Shown here piece by piece: positions 26,501 to 32,886 of a DNA stretch of 64,000 bases. The stretch is from NCBI GenBank assembly GCA_964526645.1, contig CAZGJN010000014.1, positions 1 to 64,000 on the forward strand, read 5' to 3'. The DNA comes from JADJNW01 sp964526645 (lineage in GTDB: Bacteria > Bacteroidota > Bacteroidia > Chitinophagales > Saprospiraceae). The position numbers and the translations under genes are program-made. Position 1 is the stretch's first letter; every line of letters begins with the position of its first letter. The notes below the pieces were generated by a model. It searched no databases and was not told the DNA's origin. It saw only the letters and a list, made by a program, of their open reading frames with translations.

Positions 26501-28102
26501 CCCTGTTTTGTTAATCACATAGACCTTTTCAGGGCCGCCATAAGTTTTATTGCTACAGCCAGGATAAGAACTTATATTGTTGCTGGCATTGCTTGTAGTT
26601 TCATTGGATAAAAAGTCGCCACATTGAATAGATACTGCTTTGTCGCACCAGGTTGAAGAAGCACCACAGTTGCCTGCCGTGTAAGACAGTACGCCAGCAG
26701 CTTTGGCAGTACATTCATTGGTATAAGTGACTCCATTGCAACCACAAACAGGATCATAATTGGTTGGGCAAACCGCATCAGGATTGATTTTTGTAGGATC
26801 CACGCAGGTTGTAGAGCATTGCCCTTTTGTATAATAAGTGATCCCATTGGCTTCGGCTACGAAAGAATTGGTATAAGTAACTCCATTGCAACCACAGACC
26901 GGATCGTAGTTGGTTGGTGCATTGATGGAAATCACGCCACTGGTAGGGCTTAATACCACAATATTGGATGTCAGTACAAACCCAGGGTCATAGCAGTTGG
27001 TATTCTCAGAACACGGACCGGTGGAGTAGGCAGTTACCCCCGCTGCTTCTGCCTCACAGGCATTGGCGTAAGTGATGCCATTACAACCACAAACCGGCTC
27101 GTAAACCGTAGGGCAGGGTGTATTGGGTTTGATTAGTGTAGGATTGACGCAGCCTGTATAGCAAAGCCCTTCGGTATAATCCATGACTCCTGCCGCTTCC
27201 GCATAACAGCTATTCAAATATATTTTACCATTGCTTCCGCAAACCGGGCTGATCACATCGGGGCAGGGACTACCACTTTGCCCACCACTACTCACCACAA
27301 GCGATGCATCAATTTTTGAAACGGGATGCACCAACATGTTATTATCAATTGCTTTGATGCTTTCCAGCGTTAACTTTAGCGTTTTGTTGGCGTTGTCCGT
27401 ATTTTTTACAACGAAAGTAAACTTGCCCAGCTTGCCAAAACCAGTAGCTTCTACCTGATTCAGGCGTGTGACGGCAAAGTGCACTTTCCCATTTGTCGCG
27501 TCGTTTTTTACAAATATAAAAGATTGTTGCCCACTGGGGTCAATCCAGAAGCTTTCCTCTTTTTCAAATGCAAAACCGCCTTGCACGAGCGCAGGGTCGT
27601 AGCTAAAAGTAAAAGTAAGCCCATACATTTTGTATCCCACTGTTCTTGGGCCACCTACCGACAAATCCACTTCAACCACATTGCCGGGAGTAGCATTTTG
27701 CGTACTGGCTTGTAAGGTTATGCTCAGCGGATTATAAGAAGCCACCGGGCTCCAGGTGTCATTAGCAGGCGTGCTGTGGATTTTTCCGAAATTACCATCA
27801 ATGGCCAAAGAGGCATCGGCATTGTCCACTTTGCCATTTCCATTGGCATCGGCATAAGCATAATTGACTCCTCCAGGGAAAGACCAAGCCCAGTTGCCAG
27901 GCATTGATTGCGCCTGCCAGACGGTGCTGGAAGGATTTCTGGACGGACCCGTTTTGCCGTAGGCGATTCCCCATTGGAGTACATCCACTCCATTTACAAT
28001 ACCATTGTTATTGACATCTCCAGGCCAAATAGACTGCGCTTGCGTTAGATTTGCGACAAGGAGTACGATTAACAAAGTGTGTAAAGTATTAGCTTTGCTC
28101 AT
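20543..28102 (-). CDS. Giant T9SS-exported multidomain surface protein (dockerin, cohesin, Kazal, PPC, SprB, PKD)
   Basis: This 2519-residue protein begins with a signal peptide ending near TQAQ. Domains in order: dockerin-like Ca-binding loops (27-105: GDVNNNGIVNGVDVLQ, ADANGNGKVDNADASLA); cohesin-like (about 125-270); four Kazal-like Cys modules (280-479); two PPC-like domains (about 485-609 and 612-734); fourteen SprB repeats of about 82 residues (about 738-1888); PKD (about 1888-1960: YSWAFGDGTSS); a second cohesin-like domain (about 1960-2090); a carboxypeptidase-like or SdrD-type module; a second dockerin (about 2186: GDANCDGKFSSLDLFLIQR); a third cohesin-like domain (about 2290-2425); and a type A T9SS sorting domain (last 85 residues, YQNAPNPFHDRTVIGF...SMVILK). 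It is probably a very large surface adhesin or scaffold. The whole architecture is read by eye; domain edges are approximate. Confidence 0.92.
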   Translation of the reverse strand: MSKANTLHTLLIVLLVANLTQAQSIWPGDVNNNGIVNGVDVLQWGIAYGKTGPSRNPSSTVWQAQSMPGNWAWSFPGGVNYAYADANGNGKVDNADASLAIDGNFGKIHSTPANDTWSPVASYNPLSITLQASTQNATPGNVVEVDLSVGGPRTVGYKMYGLTFTFSYDPALVQGGFAFEKEESFWIDPSGQQSFIFVKNDATNGKVHFAVTRLNQVEATGFGKLGKFTFVVKNTDNANKTLKLTLESIKAIDNNMLVHPVSKIDASLVVSSGGQSGSPCPDVISPVCGSNGKIYLNSCYAEAAGVMDYTEGLCYTGCVNPTLIKPNTPCPTVYEPVCGCNGITYANACEAEAAGVTAYSTGPCSENTNCYDPGFVLTSNIVVLSPTSGVISINAPTNYDPVCGCNGVTYTNSFVAEANGITYYTKGQCSTTCVDPTKINPDAVCPTNYDPVCGCNGVTYTNECTAKAAGVLSYTAGNCGASSTWCDKAVSIQCGDFLSNETTSNASNNISSYPGCSNKTYGGPEKVYVINKTGAGDLQIGLEILTQGLDLDMFLLSANCSQVTCLKASTTNNTQSNNEGILLEDAPIGTYYLVVDGAAAGQYRLEVSCGYLFCSDAIALDCGQAFHHTNANGDDNVSLYGCEGTLNVENNGPEVVHYFTIVQAGIVEINLTNLSSNLELFLLQSCNRGSCIEFSQNSGSSNEYISAYLQPGTYYVVIDGYNGAVSNYTLTVNCNSYCNLDLSLSATPASCGQNNGSIKVTSTGGSPNYLVSYVGPVSGSFTTSSSVCTIYNLPPGTYKVTKTDCKGCSDMETITVPSSGGLSFTATVTNAACNQFGSIKINIQGGSPGFKIYLSGPVNQTYTTNNAWYTINDLPGGTYTIYVVDANGCSSSKTVTISQSEGNFYFTATPNAAACENLGSILIKTYNGSAPYNIKLQGPVSGTKTVNGSTFSIINLPGGTYTVTIEDANWCSYTKVVVVPTSELEIAVTPQNGGCGQAGSINVKILNGTPNFMISWAGPVSGNTTTSSTNYTIPNLPSGTYTINVKDANWCNIIKTVTISQSEANFTIVTTKYDGVCEANGVIGVEIIGGQKPYLVEWDGPKDGSTIIQSNWYAIQELPAGSYTIKVKDANNCVITKTVQINIAESNLFANASLLNNQCGQYGSIWLDIIGGKASYMIEWDGPVDGSTTTNNTSYEIPNLPPGNYTIKIKDANWCMVTKYITVYHTPAVLFSATPQPGVCESPGSIKLTFSGGTPVYMITWSGAASGSATTNNSTFTIENLPAGSYTITVKDANGCTDSKTVQVNTAENSLSFNAALIVNECGQYNTIWIDIIGGSPTYMITWEGPVNGQITTNTQGYELPDLPPGKYTITVKDANWCAVSKMINIFETPSNLFTVSKTNAICETPGSIKLNFTGGMPIYSISWTGPAPGNATTNSNMFTIENLFPGTYTVTVTDSKGCVQSQTVEIIQAEGGLNVQTALIVNDCGQYNTIWVDVTGGTPTYTIIWEGPVNGMQTTNEAGFEIMDLPPGKYTITIKDMNWCYVSVMVMVFETPVNIFSATPNNGACALNGSISLAFTGTAPYQLSWNGPSTGSTSVNGSSYNIPNLPSGTYTISVTDAKGCVETEAITLNNGTGGLAATIAGMNGNAPNSGKILINITAGTAPYMINWTGASSGMISNNATSYEISNLPAGNYTVTVKDASNCTITKDLVITITENILSATATALNGSCNQLGAILVNISGGTPNYNIAWNGTGAFGAANTNGNSFTISNLPAGTYTITVKDANNQTQSLTVQVFGGTSSLVVTTNAVNGACGQPGQIQVTNAGGTAPYTITWSGSVNGTITTGSTNYNIAALPSGSYTIAVTDAGGCSQTKTVSVNNTNEQLAASFSFTTSGATANFINQSSSGTYSWAFGDGTSSTAANPSHTYSNNSTYNVCLTVTNSCGSQTSCKEVTIGVPANILVIDVQDLSGSNGSTIYVPVAVENCITANILSMAGSLAIDDPSVATITGLLPGSITPQFSVANKTFSYFANNGTGVPCGEGQILFYVAVQLIGSPGTATTLNIVSTPLPTEVGGLMNGTPTSIPHVVLNGQISVSNTAEIAGSVTTYWGDGIAEVEVAVTNPDLRIVQMAMTDEEGHYELPEMLMETAYTIQPSKDAQPENGLSTYALFAGQRFILGMEPEEIVSPYQIIAGDANCDGKFSSLDLFLIQRLIIGTSNSFGNCPSWVFVRAGDYMPIEFNTTNVFPYTSVDTMTLMKDTISNFIGIKVGDILGHANPALLQQVETRNDRLLRLVGTAQVAKVGEVIEIPITAENFHELGSYQLGLSFDVAKLTFVGLNKSSNPLLSTIALGDQQLADGILRLSWFDATGAGVSAKPDEILFTLKFRTNEEISDLGDILQINTRYIRAEAYTATAEPFDIALSLSGSVAGAAQENAYDYKLYQNAPNPFHDRTVIGFDLPKDIQAEIVIFDNLGKVVQHHAGHFTKGYNRIEFPRESLPGGVYYYALRTNEFSETRSMVILK
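22461..25891 (-). repeat. Tandem array of fourteen SprB repeats within the giant gene
   Basis: Fourteen units of about 82 codons run through this part of the gene. Each has the pattern GS-I-x-(5-8)-GG-P-Y-I-W-GP-x-G ... I-x-NLP-x-GTYTI-x-V-x-DANWC, with one Cys pair per unit. Units 6, 8 and 10 (CGQY-x-x-IW type) alternate with units 7 and 9 (CE-x-PGSIKL type), which points to duplication of a two-unit block (about 23200-24670). Confidence 0.85.
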
Positions 28103-28584
28103 AGCGAGAATTATTTACAATTGTGGTACTATAAACTTATGACTTATTTTTTCGCATTAAGTAACAAAAAAGATAGCTACACCGCTCCTTTTTATCATAG
28201 AAAAGGTAAACCATTGGCACACAAACGCTACACCTTCTCCGTAAAAGTGAGTAAAACTTAGGTAATACAAAGGGGTAGAATGCATTAACTATGGCTTTAT
28301 ATTAGAAGGGATGGAAACAGTAAGCCATTTAAAACGCAGTGTAAAGTTAGCAAAATTCCAGATGAACCACAAGGATTTTTGTTTTTCTGTAATTTTGCCG
28401 GAAATATTTTTCCCCTTCAAGTAAAAGATGCTGTTTATCAAATATTTGTACACCAGCACTGAAGCGGAAAGGCAGCATCATTTTTCTATCAATTCATAAC
28501 CCCGTGAAATACTTTAGTAATCGGAGCGAAAAATTGCTGCGATCTCCAATAAAAATTTCTATTTTGAACCAAATTCTTTGCCAT
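28103..28584. other. Intergenic region between two divergent genes
   Basis: About 480 bp separate the giant gene (minus) from the hydrolase fusion (plus, taking its start as 28585). No RNA gene or convincing ORF is visible. TAATTTTG at 28390-28397 fits a -7 element for the plus-strand gene, but no matching -33 element was found. Confidence 0.4.
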
Positions 28585-31074
28585 ATGCGCTCCTTTTTTC
28601 TAATAGGTTTTACTTTAATACTGCTTGTCAACTGCTCCTTTAGCCAATCGGCTGGCATTGCTTATGAATTAGATACGCTTTTCAAAAATTTCCATCAGCA
28701 CACGCGCTCCAGCGCTGCTATCCTCATTGCCCGCAATGATACGATTTTGTATCAAAACGCGCTTGGCTATCAAAATGCACTCGAAAAAGTGCCGCTGACC
28801 TTGCATAGTTCATTCAATCTCGCTTCGGTTTCCAAGCAATTTGTGACCATGTGTGTGATGATTTTGAAAGAAAAAGGCAAATTAAAATTTGATGATAAAG
28901 CTATTACGTATTTGCCCCAACTGCCATACGAAAATATCACCATTCGACAATTGATGACCCATACCGCCGGGGTGCCGGAATATTTTGATTTTTATGAAAA
29001 GGAATTCCCAAAAGATAAAATTTTTACGAATAAGGATTTTTTAGAATTATTTGCCAAAAAGCGCCCACCGCTTGATTTCCAGCCGGGCGAACAATTTTCC
29101 TACAGCAATTCCGGGTATTTGATTTTGGCATCCATCGTCGAAGCCGCTTCCGGTATGCGTTTTCACGATTTTGTCGCAAAAAATATCATCCAGCCTTTAA
29201 AACTAAAAGAAACCTTTCCTTACACAATTGATCTGAAAAAATATCCTAAAAATCGGGTTTTTGGATTTGAATATAAAGGCGACACGATTGTAAAAAATGA
29301 TTTATACAATGTGGACGGCGTGATCGGCGATGGCAATATGTATGCCTCTGTGGGCGATTTGCAAAAATGGAGTCAGGCATTGTACCAAAATAAACTCGTG
29401 AAAGCCGAAACCATGCAGGAAGCTTATCAACCTTATGTTTTGAACAATGGCGAAAAAAGTTATTACGGGTTTGGTTGGGGTTTGCAGCCCGATGGTGCTC
29501 GCGTGCAACACACTGGCGGTTGGGTGGGTTTTGCAACTTACATTCAGCGCGACTTACAAGGTCCATATGAATTTATTGTACTGACCAATTCCAGTGCACG
29601 CCCAGGCAAGCTGATACAAGGTGTGAATCAAATTCTTGATCGCTATCGTACAACCTTGATTACCAATGTGCAAATTGCCGATGGCAGTGGAGAAGCCCTG
29701 CGTGCAGGTGCCGTGCGGGTGCAAGGCGACAAGATTTTGGAAATTGGCGCTTTAAAAACCCAAAAAGGCGAGCCGGTGATAGATGGGAATGGCAAAGTCC
29801 TTGCGCCTGGCTTCATTGACACACACAGTCACCACGACTGGGGTATGTTTGAAAAACGGGATATGCCAGAGGTTGTTAGTCAAGGTATTACGACAATTGT
29901 GATTGGCCAGGACGGGGGTTCGCATTACCCTTTGCGGGAATTGTGGTCACAGTTGGATACCATGCCAGTAGCGGTGAATGTAGCATCTTATGTAGGCCAT
30001 AACACCTTACGGCGCAAGGCTTTGGGTAATTTTACGCGCCCAGCAGCGCCATTTGAAATTGCAAAAATGCAGGATATGTTGCGCGAAGAATTGAATTCGG
30101 GTGCGCTTGGCTTGTCAACTGGCTTGGAATATGATCCTGGCATTTACTCAACACGCGAAGAAGTACTCGATCTGGCAAAAATTTTGAAAGAAAGCCGTAA
30201 ACGCTATATCAGCCATATTCGCAGCGAGGATCGCTATTTTTGGAATGCCATTGACGAAATCATCAATATCGGCAGGACGCACCGAATCCCCGTGCAGGTG
30301 TCGCACATGAAAATCGCCATCGTGAGCCAATGGGGTAAAGCCGATAGTTTATTACAAATTTTAAACACAGCCCGAAAAGAAGGCATTAACATTACCGCTG
30401 ATGTATATCCTTATGAATACTGGCAAAGTACGATGACCGTGCTGTTCCCAGAGCGCAATTTTGAAGATTTGGAAGCGGCTAAATATGCCCTCACGGAACT
30501 GACAACGCCGCAGGGAATGCTTATTGCCAGGTATGAAGCGGATACAAGCGTTGCCGGAAAAAACCTCGCGCAAATCGCCGCCGATCGCCAGCAAGCGCCC
30601 GAAGTGGTTTACTTGGATTTAATCAAAAAAGCATTGGAGGAGCAAGCCGATGAAAGCATCATTTGTACCAGCATGCACCCCGAAGATATTGCCAAAATTA
30701 TCAATTGGGAATGGAGTTGCTTCTGTTCCGATGGTTCACTCAACGGCACGCATCCGCGCGGCGCAGGCAGTTTCCCAAAAATTCTAAAAAAATACGTCCG
30801 TGAGGAAAAACGACTCACCTTGCCCGAAGCCATCCGCAAGATGACATCGCTTGCCGCAGCAAATATGGGTTTTCAAAACCGAGGCAGGATCGCTTCCGGT
30901 TATTTCGCTGATTTAGTTTTATTTGACCCAAAAAACATTGCCGATCATGCTACGATTGAAAATCCGGGTGCTTTGGCGACTGGCGTACTCAAGGTTTGGG
31001 TGAACGGCAAAATGGCTTGGGATAATGGAAAGGCGACAGGTAAATACTTCGGACGCGCTATTTTAGCAAAATAA
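28585..31074 (+). CDS. Secreted class C beta-lactamase-like serine hydrolase fused to D-aminoacylase-type amidohydrolase
   Basis: This protein of about 829 residues is counted from the ATG at 28585; an in-frame GTG at 28504 is less likely because the signal peptide RSFFLIGFTLILLVNCSFSQ begins at 28585. The N-terminal domain (about 25-350) is a beta-lactamase/DD-peptidase fold with S81-x-x-K84 (SVSK), Y173-S-N and H309-T-G. The C-terminal domain (about 356-829) is an amidohydrolase of the D-aminoacylase family, with the metal motif IDTHSHHD (411-418), SHMK, and SDGS near the third metal ligand. The family removes N-acyl groups from D-amino acids. Both activities suit processing of D-amino-acid-containing peptides in the periplasm. 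Confidence 0.88.
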   Translation: MRSFFLIGFTLILLVNCSFSQSAGIAYELDTLFKNFHQHTRSSAAILIARNDTILYQNALGYQNALEKVPLTLHSSFNLASVSKQFVTMCVMILKEKGKLKFDDKAITYLPQLPYENITIRQLMTHTAGVPEYFDFYEKEFPKDKIFTNKDFLELFAKKRPPLDFQPGEQFSYSNSGYLILASIVEAASGMRFHDFVAKNIIQPLKLKETFPYTIDLKKYPKNRVFGFEYKGDTIVKNDLYNVDGVIGDGNMYASVGDLQKWSQALYQNKLVKAETMQEAYQPYVLNNGEKSYYGFGWGLQPDGARVQHTGGWVGFATYIQRDLQGPYEFIVLTNSSARPGKLIQGVNQILDRYRTTLITNVQIADGSGEALRAGAVRVQGDKILEIGALKTQKGEPVIDGNGKVLAPGFIDTHSHHDWGMFEKRDMPEVVSQGITTIVIGQDGGSHYPLRELWSQLDTMPVAVNVASYVGHNTLRRKALGNFTRPAAPFEIAKMQDMLREELNSGALGLSTGLEYDPGIYSTREEVLDLAKILKESRKRYISHIRSEDRYFWNAIDEIINIGRTHRIPVQVSHMKIAIVSQWGKADSLLQILNTARKEGINITADVYPYEYWQSTMTVLFPERNFEDLEAAKYALTELTTPQGMLIARYEADTSVAGKNLAQIAADRQQAPEVVYLDLIKKALEEQADESIICTSMHPEDIAKIINWEWSCFCSDGSLNGTHPRGAGSFPKILKKYVREEKRLTLPEAIRKMTSLAAANMGFQNRGRIASGYFADLVLFDPKNIADHATIENPGALATGVLKVWVNGKMAWDNGKATGKYFGRAILAK

Positions 31075-31093
31075 ATTTTACACAGCGCAGGAA

Positions 31094-31150
31094 TCACCCT
31101 GTTTGCTGACTTTGTAGAATGTAAACGGTGTAAATTGTTTCTGTATTCAT
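31094..31150 (-). pseudogene. Truncated duplicate of the GIY-YIG nuclease gene (first 18 codons)
   Basis: On the minus strand, ATG at 31150 opens a frame reading MNTETIYTVYILQSQQTG and then stops at TGA (31094). The first 16 residues match the start of the intact GIY-YIG gene (31260-31529). The rest of the gene is missing, so this is the remnant of a second copy lying next to the end of the hydrolase fusion gene. Confidence 0.8.
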
Positions 31151-31218
31151 ACAATAAAAAAGGGCATCAATTTTTTTGACACCCCTTTAAAAAGCGGTCT
31201 GGACGGGACTCGAACCCG
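31104..31218. repeat. Direct repeat copy A (about 115 bp, tRNA-Asp 3' end plus GIY-YIG 5' end)
   Basis: This segment matches 31483-31598 except for two substitutions and one A indel. It spans the 5' end of the GIY-YIG frame, a terminator-like hairpin and the 3' end of tRNA-Asp. The two copies are about 380 bp apart. Confidence 0.9.
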
Positions 31219-31255
31219 TCCCGCCGCAATGGCGGGATGACAGGCATGTAATCTT
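31195..31255 (-). pseudogene. Degenerate tRNA-Asp remnant
   Basis: Read on the minus strand, this stretch keeps the T-arm and 3' acceptor of tRNA-Asp (GGGTTCGAGTCCCGTCCAGACC in two parts) and the anticodon-loop phrase TGCCTGTCA. The variable region is replaced by an inverted repeat (TCCCGCC/GGCGGGA), and the 5' acceptor and D-arm are lost. It cannot fold as a tRNA. Confidence 0.75.
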
Positions 31256-31259
31256 TTGG

Positions 31260-31529
31260 TCAATGATTTTGGTGGTTTTGAATGAGCCATTCTAAGTAAG
31301 TGCGTTTTTTCTTGCGCTTCATTTCTTTTTCCCTCTTCAGGGCAGCGGTCTTGTCATAAAATTGTTCTGTATAAACCAAGCGCCAGGGTCGTTTTTTCGA
31401 AGTGTAGCGACTATTTCCGGCATTGTGGTCTGCCAAGCGCAGCTCAAGATCAGAAGTGTAACCAATGTAGTAGGATTGATCTTGCTGACTTTGTAAAATG
31501 TAAACGGTGTAAATTGTTTCTGTATTCAT
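31260..31529 (-). CDS. GIY-YIG domain endonuclease-like protein
   Basis: This 89-residue protein is counted from the ATG at 31529. It carries the GIY-YIG core, TVYILQSQQDQSYYIGYTSD, then RLADHNAG and a basic C-terminus (ALKREKEMKRKKKRTYLEWLI). Family members are small single-domain nucleases, many of unknown role, related to UvrC and homing endonucleases. An upstream in-frame Met would place the start inside the tRNA terminator hairpin, so 31529 is preferred. The gene lies between intact tRNA-Asp and a decayed tRNA-Asp copy. Confidence 0.88.
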   Translation of the reverse strand: MNTETIYTVYILQSQQDQSYYIGYTSDLELRLADHNAGNSRYTSKKRPWRLVYTEQFYDKTAALKREKEMKRKKKRTYLEWLIQNHQNH

Positions 31530-31598
31530 GCAATAAAAAAAGGGCATCAATTTTTTTGACACCCCTTTAAAAAGCGGTCTGGACGGGACTCGAACCCG
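31483..31598. repeat. Direct repeat copy B (intact tRNA-Asp 3' end plus GIY-YIG 5' end)
   Basis: This is the partner of 31104-31218, about 116 bp long. It contains the functional start of the GIY-YIG gene and the 3' part of the intact tRNA-Asp. Confidence 0.9.
31534..31573 (-). terminator. Rho-independent terminator of tRNA-Asp
   Basis: On the minus strand AAAGGG-G-TGTCAA pairs with TTGATGCCCTTT (one bulged G and two G-U pairs) and is followed by a T-run. It starts two bases after the tRNA 3' end and ends just before the GIY-YIG start codon. Confidence 0.65.
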
Positions 31599-31648
31599 CG
31601 ACCCCGTGCGTGACAGGCACGTATTCTAACCAACTGAACTACCAGACC
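31575..31648 (-). tRNA. tRNA-Asp (GTC)
   Basis: The minus strand folds as a standard cloverleaf. The acceptor pairs GGTCTGG with CCAGACC, the discriminator base is G, the anticodon loop is CTGTCAC with GTC as anticodon, and the T-arm is GCGGG-TTCGAGT-CCCGT. CCA is not encoded. Length is 74 nt. Confidence 0.95.
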
Positions 31649-31694
31649 AATGTCTTGAAAATTTCGCGTTTCTTGCTTTTCAGAAGCGCGAGTG

Positions 31695-31725
31695 CAAATG
31701 TATGATAGATTTTCTAATAGCGCAA
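31695..31725 (-). promoter_or_regulatory. Promoter of tRNA-Asp
   Basis: On the minus strand TTG (31723-31725) is followed after 20 nt by TACATTTG (31695-31702), matching the Bacteroidetes promoter. Transcription would start about 40 nt before the tRNA. Confidence 0.6.
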
Positions 31726-31787
31726 TACGCTACCAAAAAAAAATGAAAAAAAGTGATGGAACGTCCTCTTCGCATCTGGCTTATTGC

Positions 31788-31795
31788 TAACTTTG
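31788..31795 (+). promoter_or_regulatory. -7 element upstream of accA
   Basis: TAACTTTG matches TAnnTTTG and lies 66 nt before the accA start. No clear -33 element is visible at the expected distance. Confidence 0.4.
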
Positions 31796-31860
31796 TTTTT
31801 CCTTTACAAAAATAACCCCTGCAACCCGGTATCAATTTCAATGGGCAAAACACTGCAACT

Positions 31861-32826
31861 ATGGTTTTCTTGGATTTCGAAAAACCTTTAGAAGTTCTTT
31901 ATGAACAGCTCGAAAAGATCAAACAAGTAGGAGAAGAAGGGGAGATTGAAGTAGAACCAATGATCAAAGAGCTGGAGTTGAAGATTAAAAATAAGCGCAA
32001 AGAATTATATACCACTCTGAATGGCTGGCAGAAGGTTCAAATTTCAAGACACCCCGAACGCCCCTACACGCTCTATTACATAGAGCAAATATGCAAAAAA
32101 TTTATAGAATTGCATGGGGACCGGTGTGTAAGAGACGATAAAGCTATCGTGGGCGGAATAGGAAGTTTGGATGGACAAACCGTAATGATAATGGGGCATC
32201 AGAAAGGGATCAATATCAAAATGCGCCAATACCGCAACTTTGGTATGGCAAACCCTGAAGGCTATCGCAAGGCATTGCGGCTTATGAAAATGGCAGAGCG
32301 TTTCCATTTTCCAGTTGTTACCTTGATTGACACACCAGGGGCTTACCCTGGGCTGGAAGCTGAAGAAAGAGGGCAAGCAGAGGCTATTGCCCGCAACCTA
32401 TTTGAAATGGCTCAACTCAAAGTGCCTATTGTTTGTGTTGTTATTGGAGAGGGAGCTTCGGGAGGCGCTTTGGGGATTGGTCTGGGAGATCGGGTCTATA
32501 TGATGGAGTACACCTGGTACTCGGTTATTTCGCCGGAGTCTTGTTCCTCTATTTTGTGGCATAGCTGGGATTATAAAGAACAAGCGGCGGAAGCACTCAA
32601 ATTGACCGCTGACCACATGCATAATTTCGAGCTGATTGATGGAATTATCAAAGAACCTATTGGCGGCGCCCACAGCAATCCGGAGGAAGCTGCCAGGCTA
32701 CTCAAAAAGCAAATCAAAAAAGCCCTCTCAGAACTCAGTGAACTAAGTGCAGAGGAAAGGATAGAAGCACGTATCAATAAATACGCCAACATGGGCGTTT
32801 ATGACAAAGTATCAACGACAGAATAA
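31861..32826 (+). CDS. accA: Acetyl-CoA carboxylase carboxyltransferase subunit alpha
   Basis: This 321-residue protein is the normal AccA length. With AccD it transfers CO2 from carboxybiotin to acetyl-CoA, giving malonyl-CoA for fatty acid synthesis. Family features are the N-terminal FEKPLEVLYEQLEKI, ARHP-like SRHPERPYTLYYIEQI, MGHQKG, the oxyanion-hole regions RLMKMAERFHFPVVTLIDTP (about 138-157) and GEGASGGALGIG, and VISPESCSSILW. accD is not adjacent. The gene is cytoplasmic and 60 bp upstream of the DUF6913-like gene. Confidence 0.96.
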   Translation: MVFLDFEKPLEVLYEQLEKIKQVGEEGEIEVEPMIKELELKIKNKRKELYTTLNGWQKVQISRHPERPYTLYYIEQICKKFIELHGDRCVRDDKAIVGGIGSLDGQTVMIMGHQKGINIKMRQYRNFGMANPEGYRKALRLMKMAERFHFPVVTLIDTPGAYPGLEAEERGQAEAIARNLFEMAQLKVPIVCVVIGEGASGGALGIGLGDRVYMMEYTWYSVISPESCSSILWHSWDYKEQAAEALKLTADHMHNFELIDGIIKEPIGGAHSNPEEAARLLKKQIKKALSELSELSAEERIEARINKYANMGVYDKVSTTE

Positions 32827-32886
32827 ACGCAACAAAAGAGAGAAGCGACAAGGGCTTAATCTTCTCAATACCACAACCACTATGCT

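Noticed and set aside
25417..27993. Many antisense and shifted ORFs within the giant surface protein gene
   Set aside because: They are shadows caused by the repetitive, stop-poor coding sequence; none has its own start context or recognisable protein.
30945..31154. Minus-strand ORF overlapping the end of the hydrolase fusion gene
   Set aside because: It is an out-of-frame reading across the truncated GIY-YIG duplicate and the antisense of the amidohydrolase gene.
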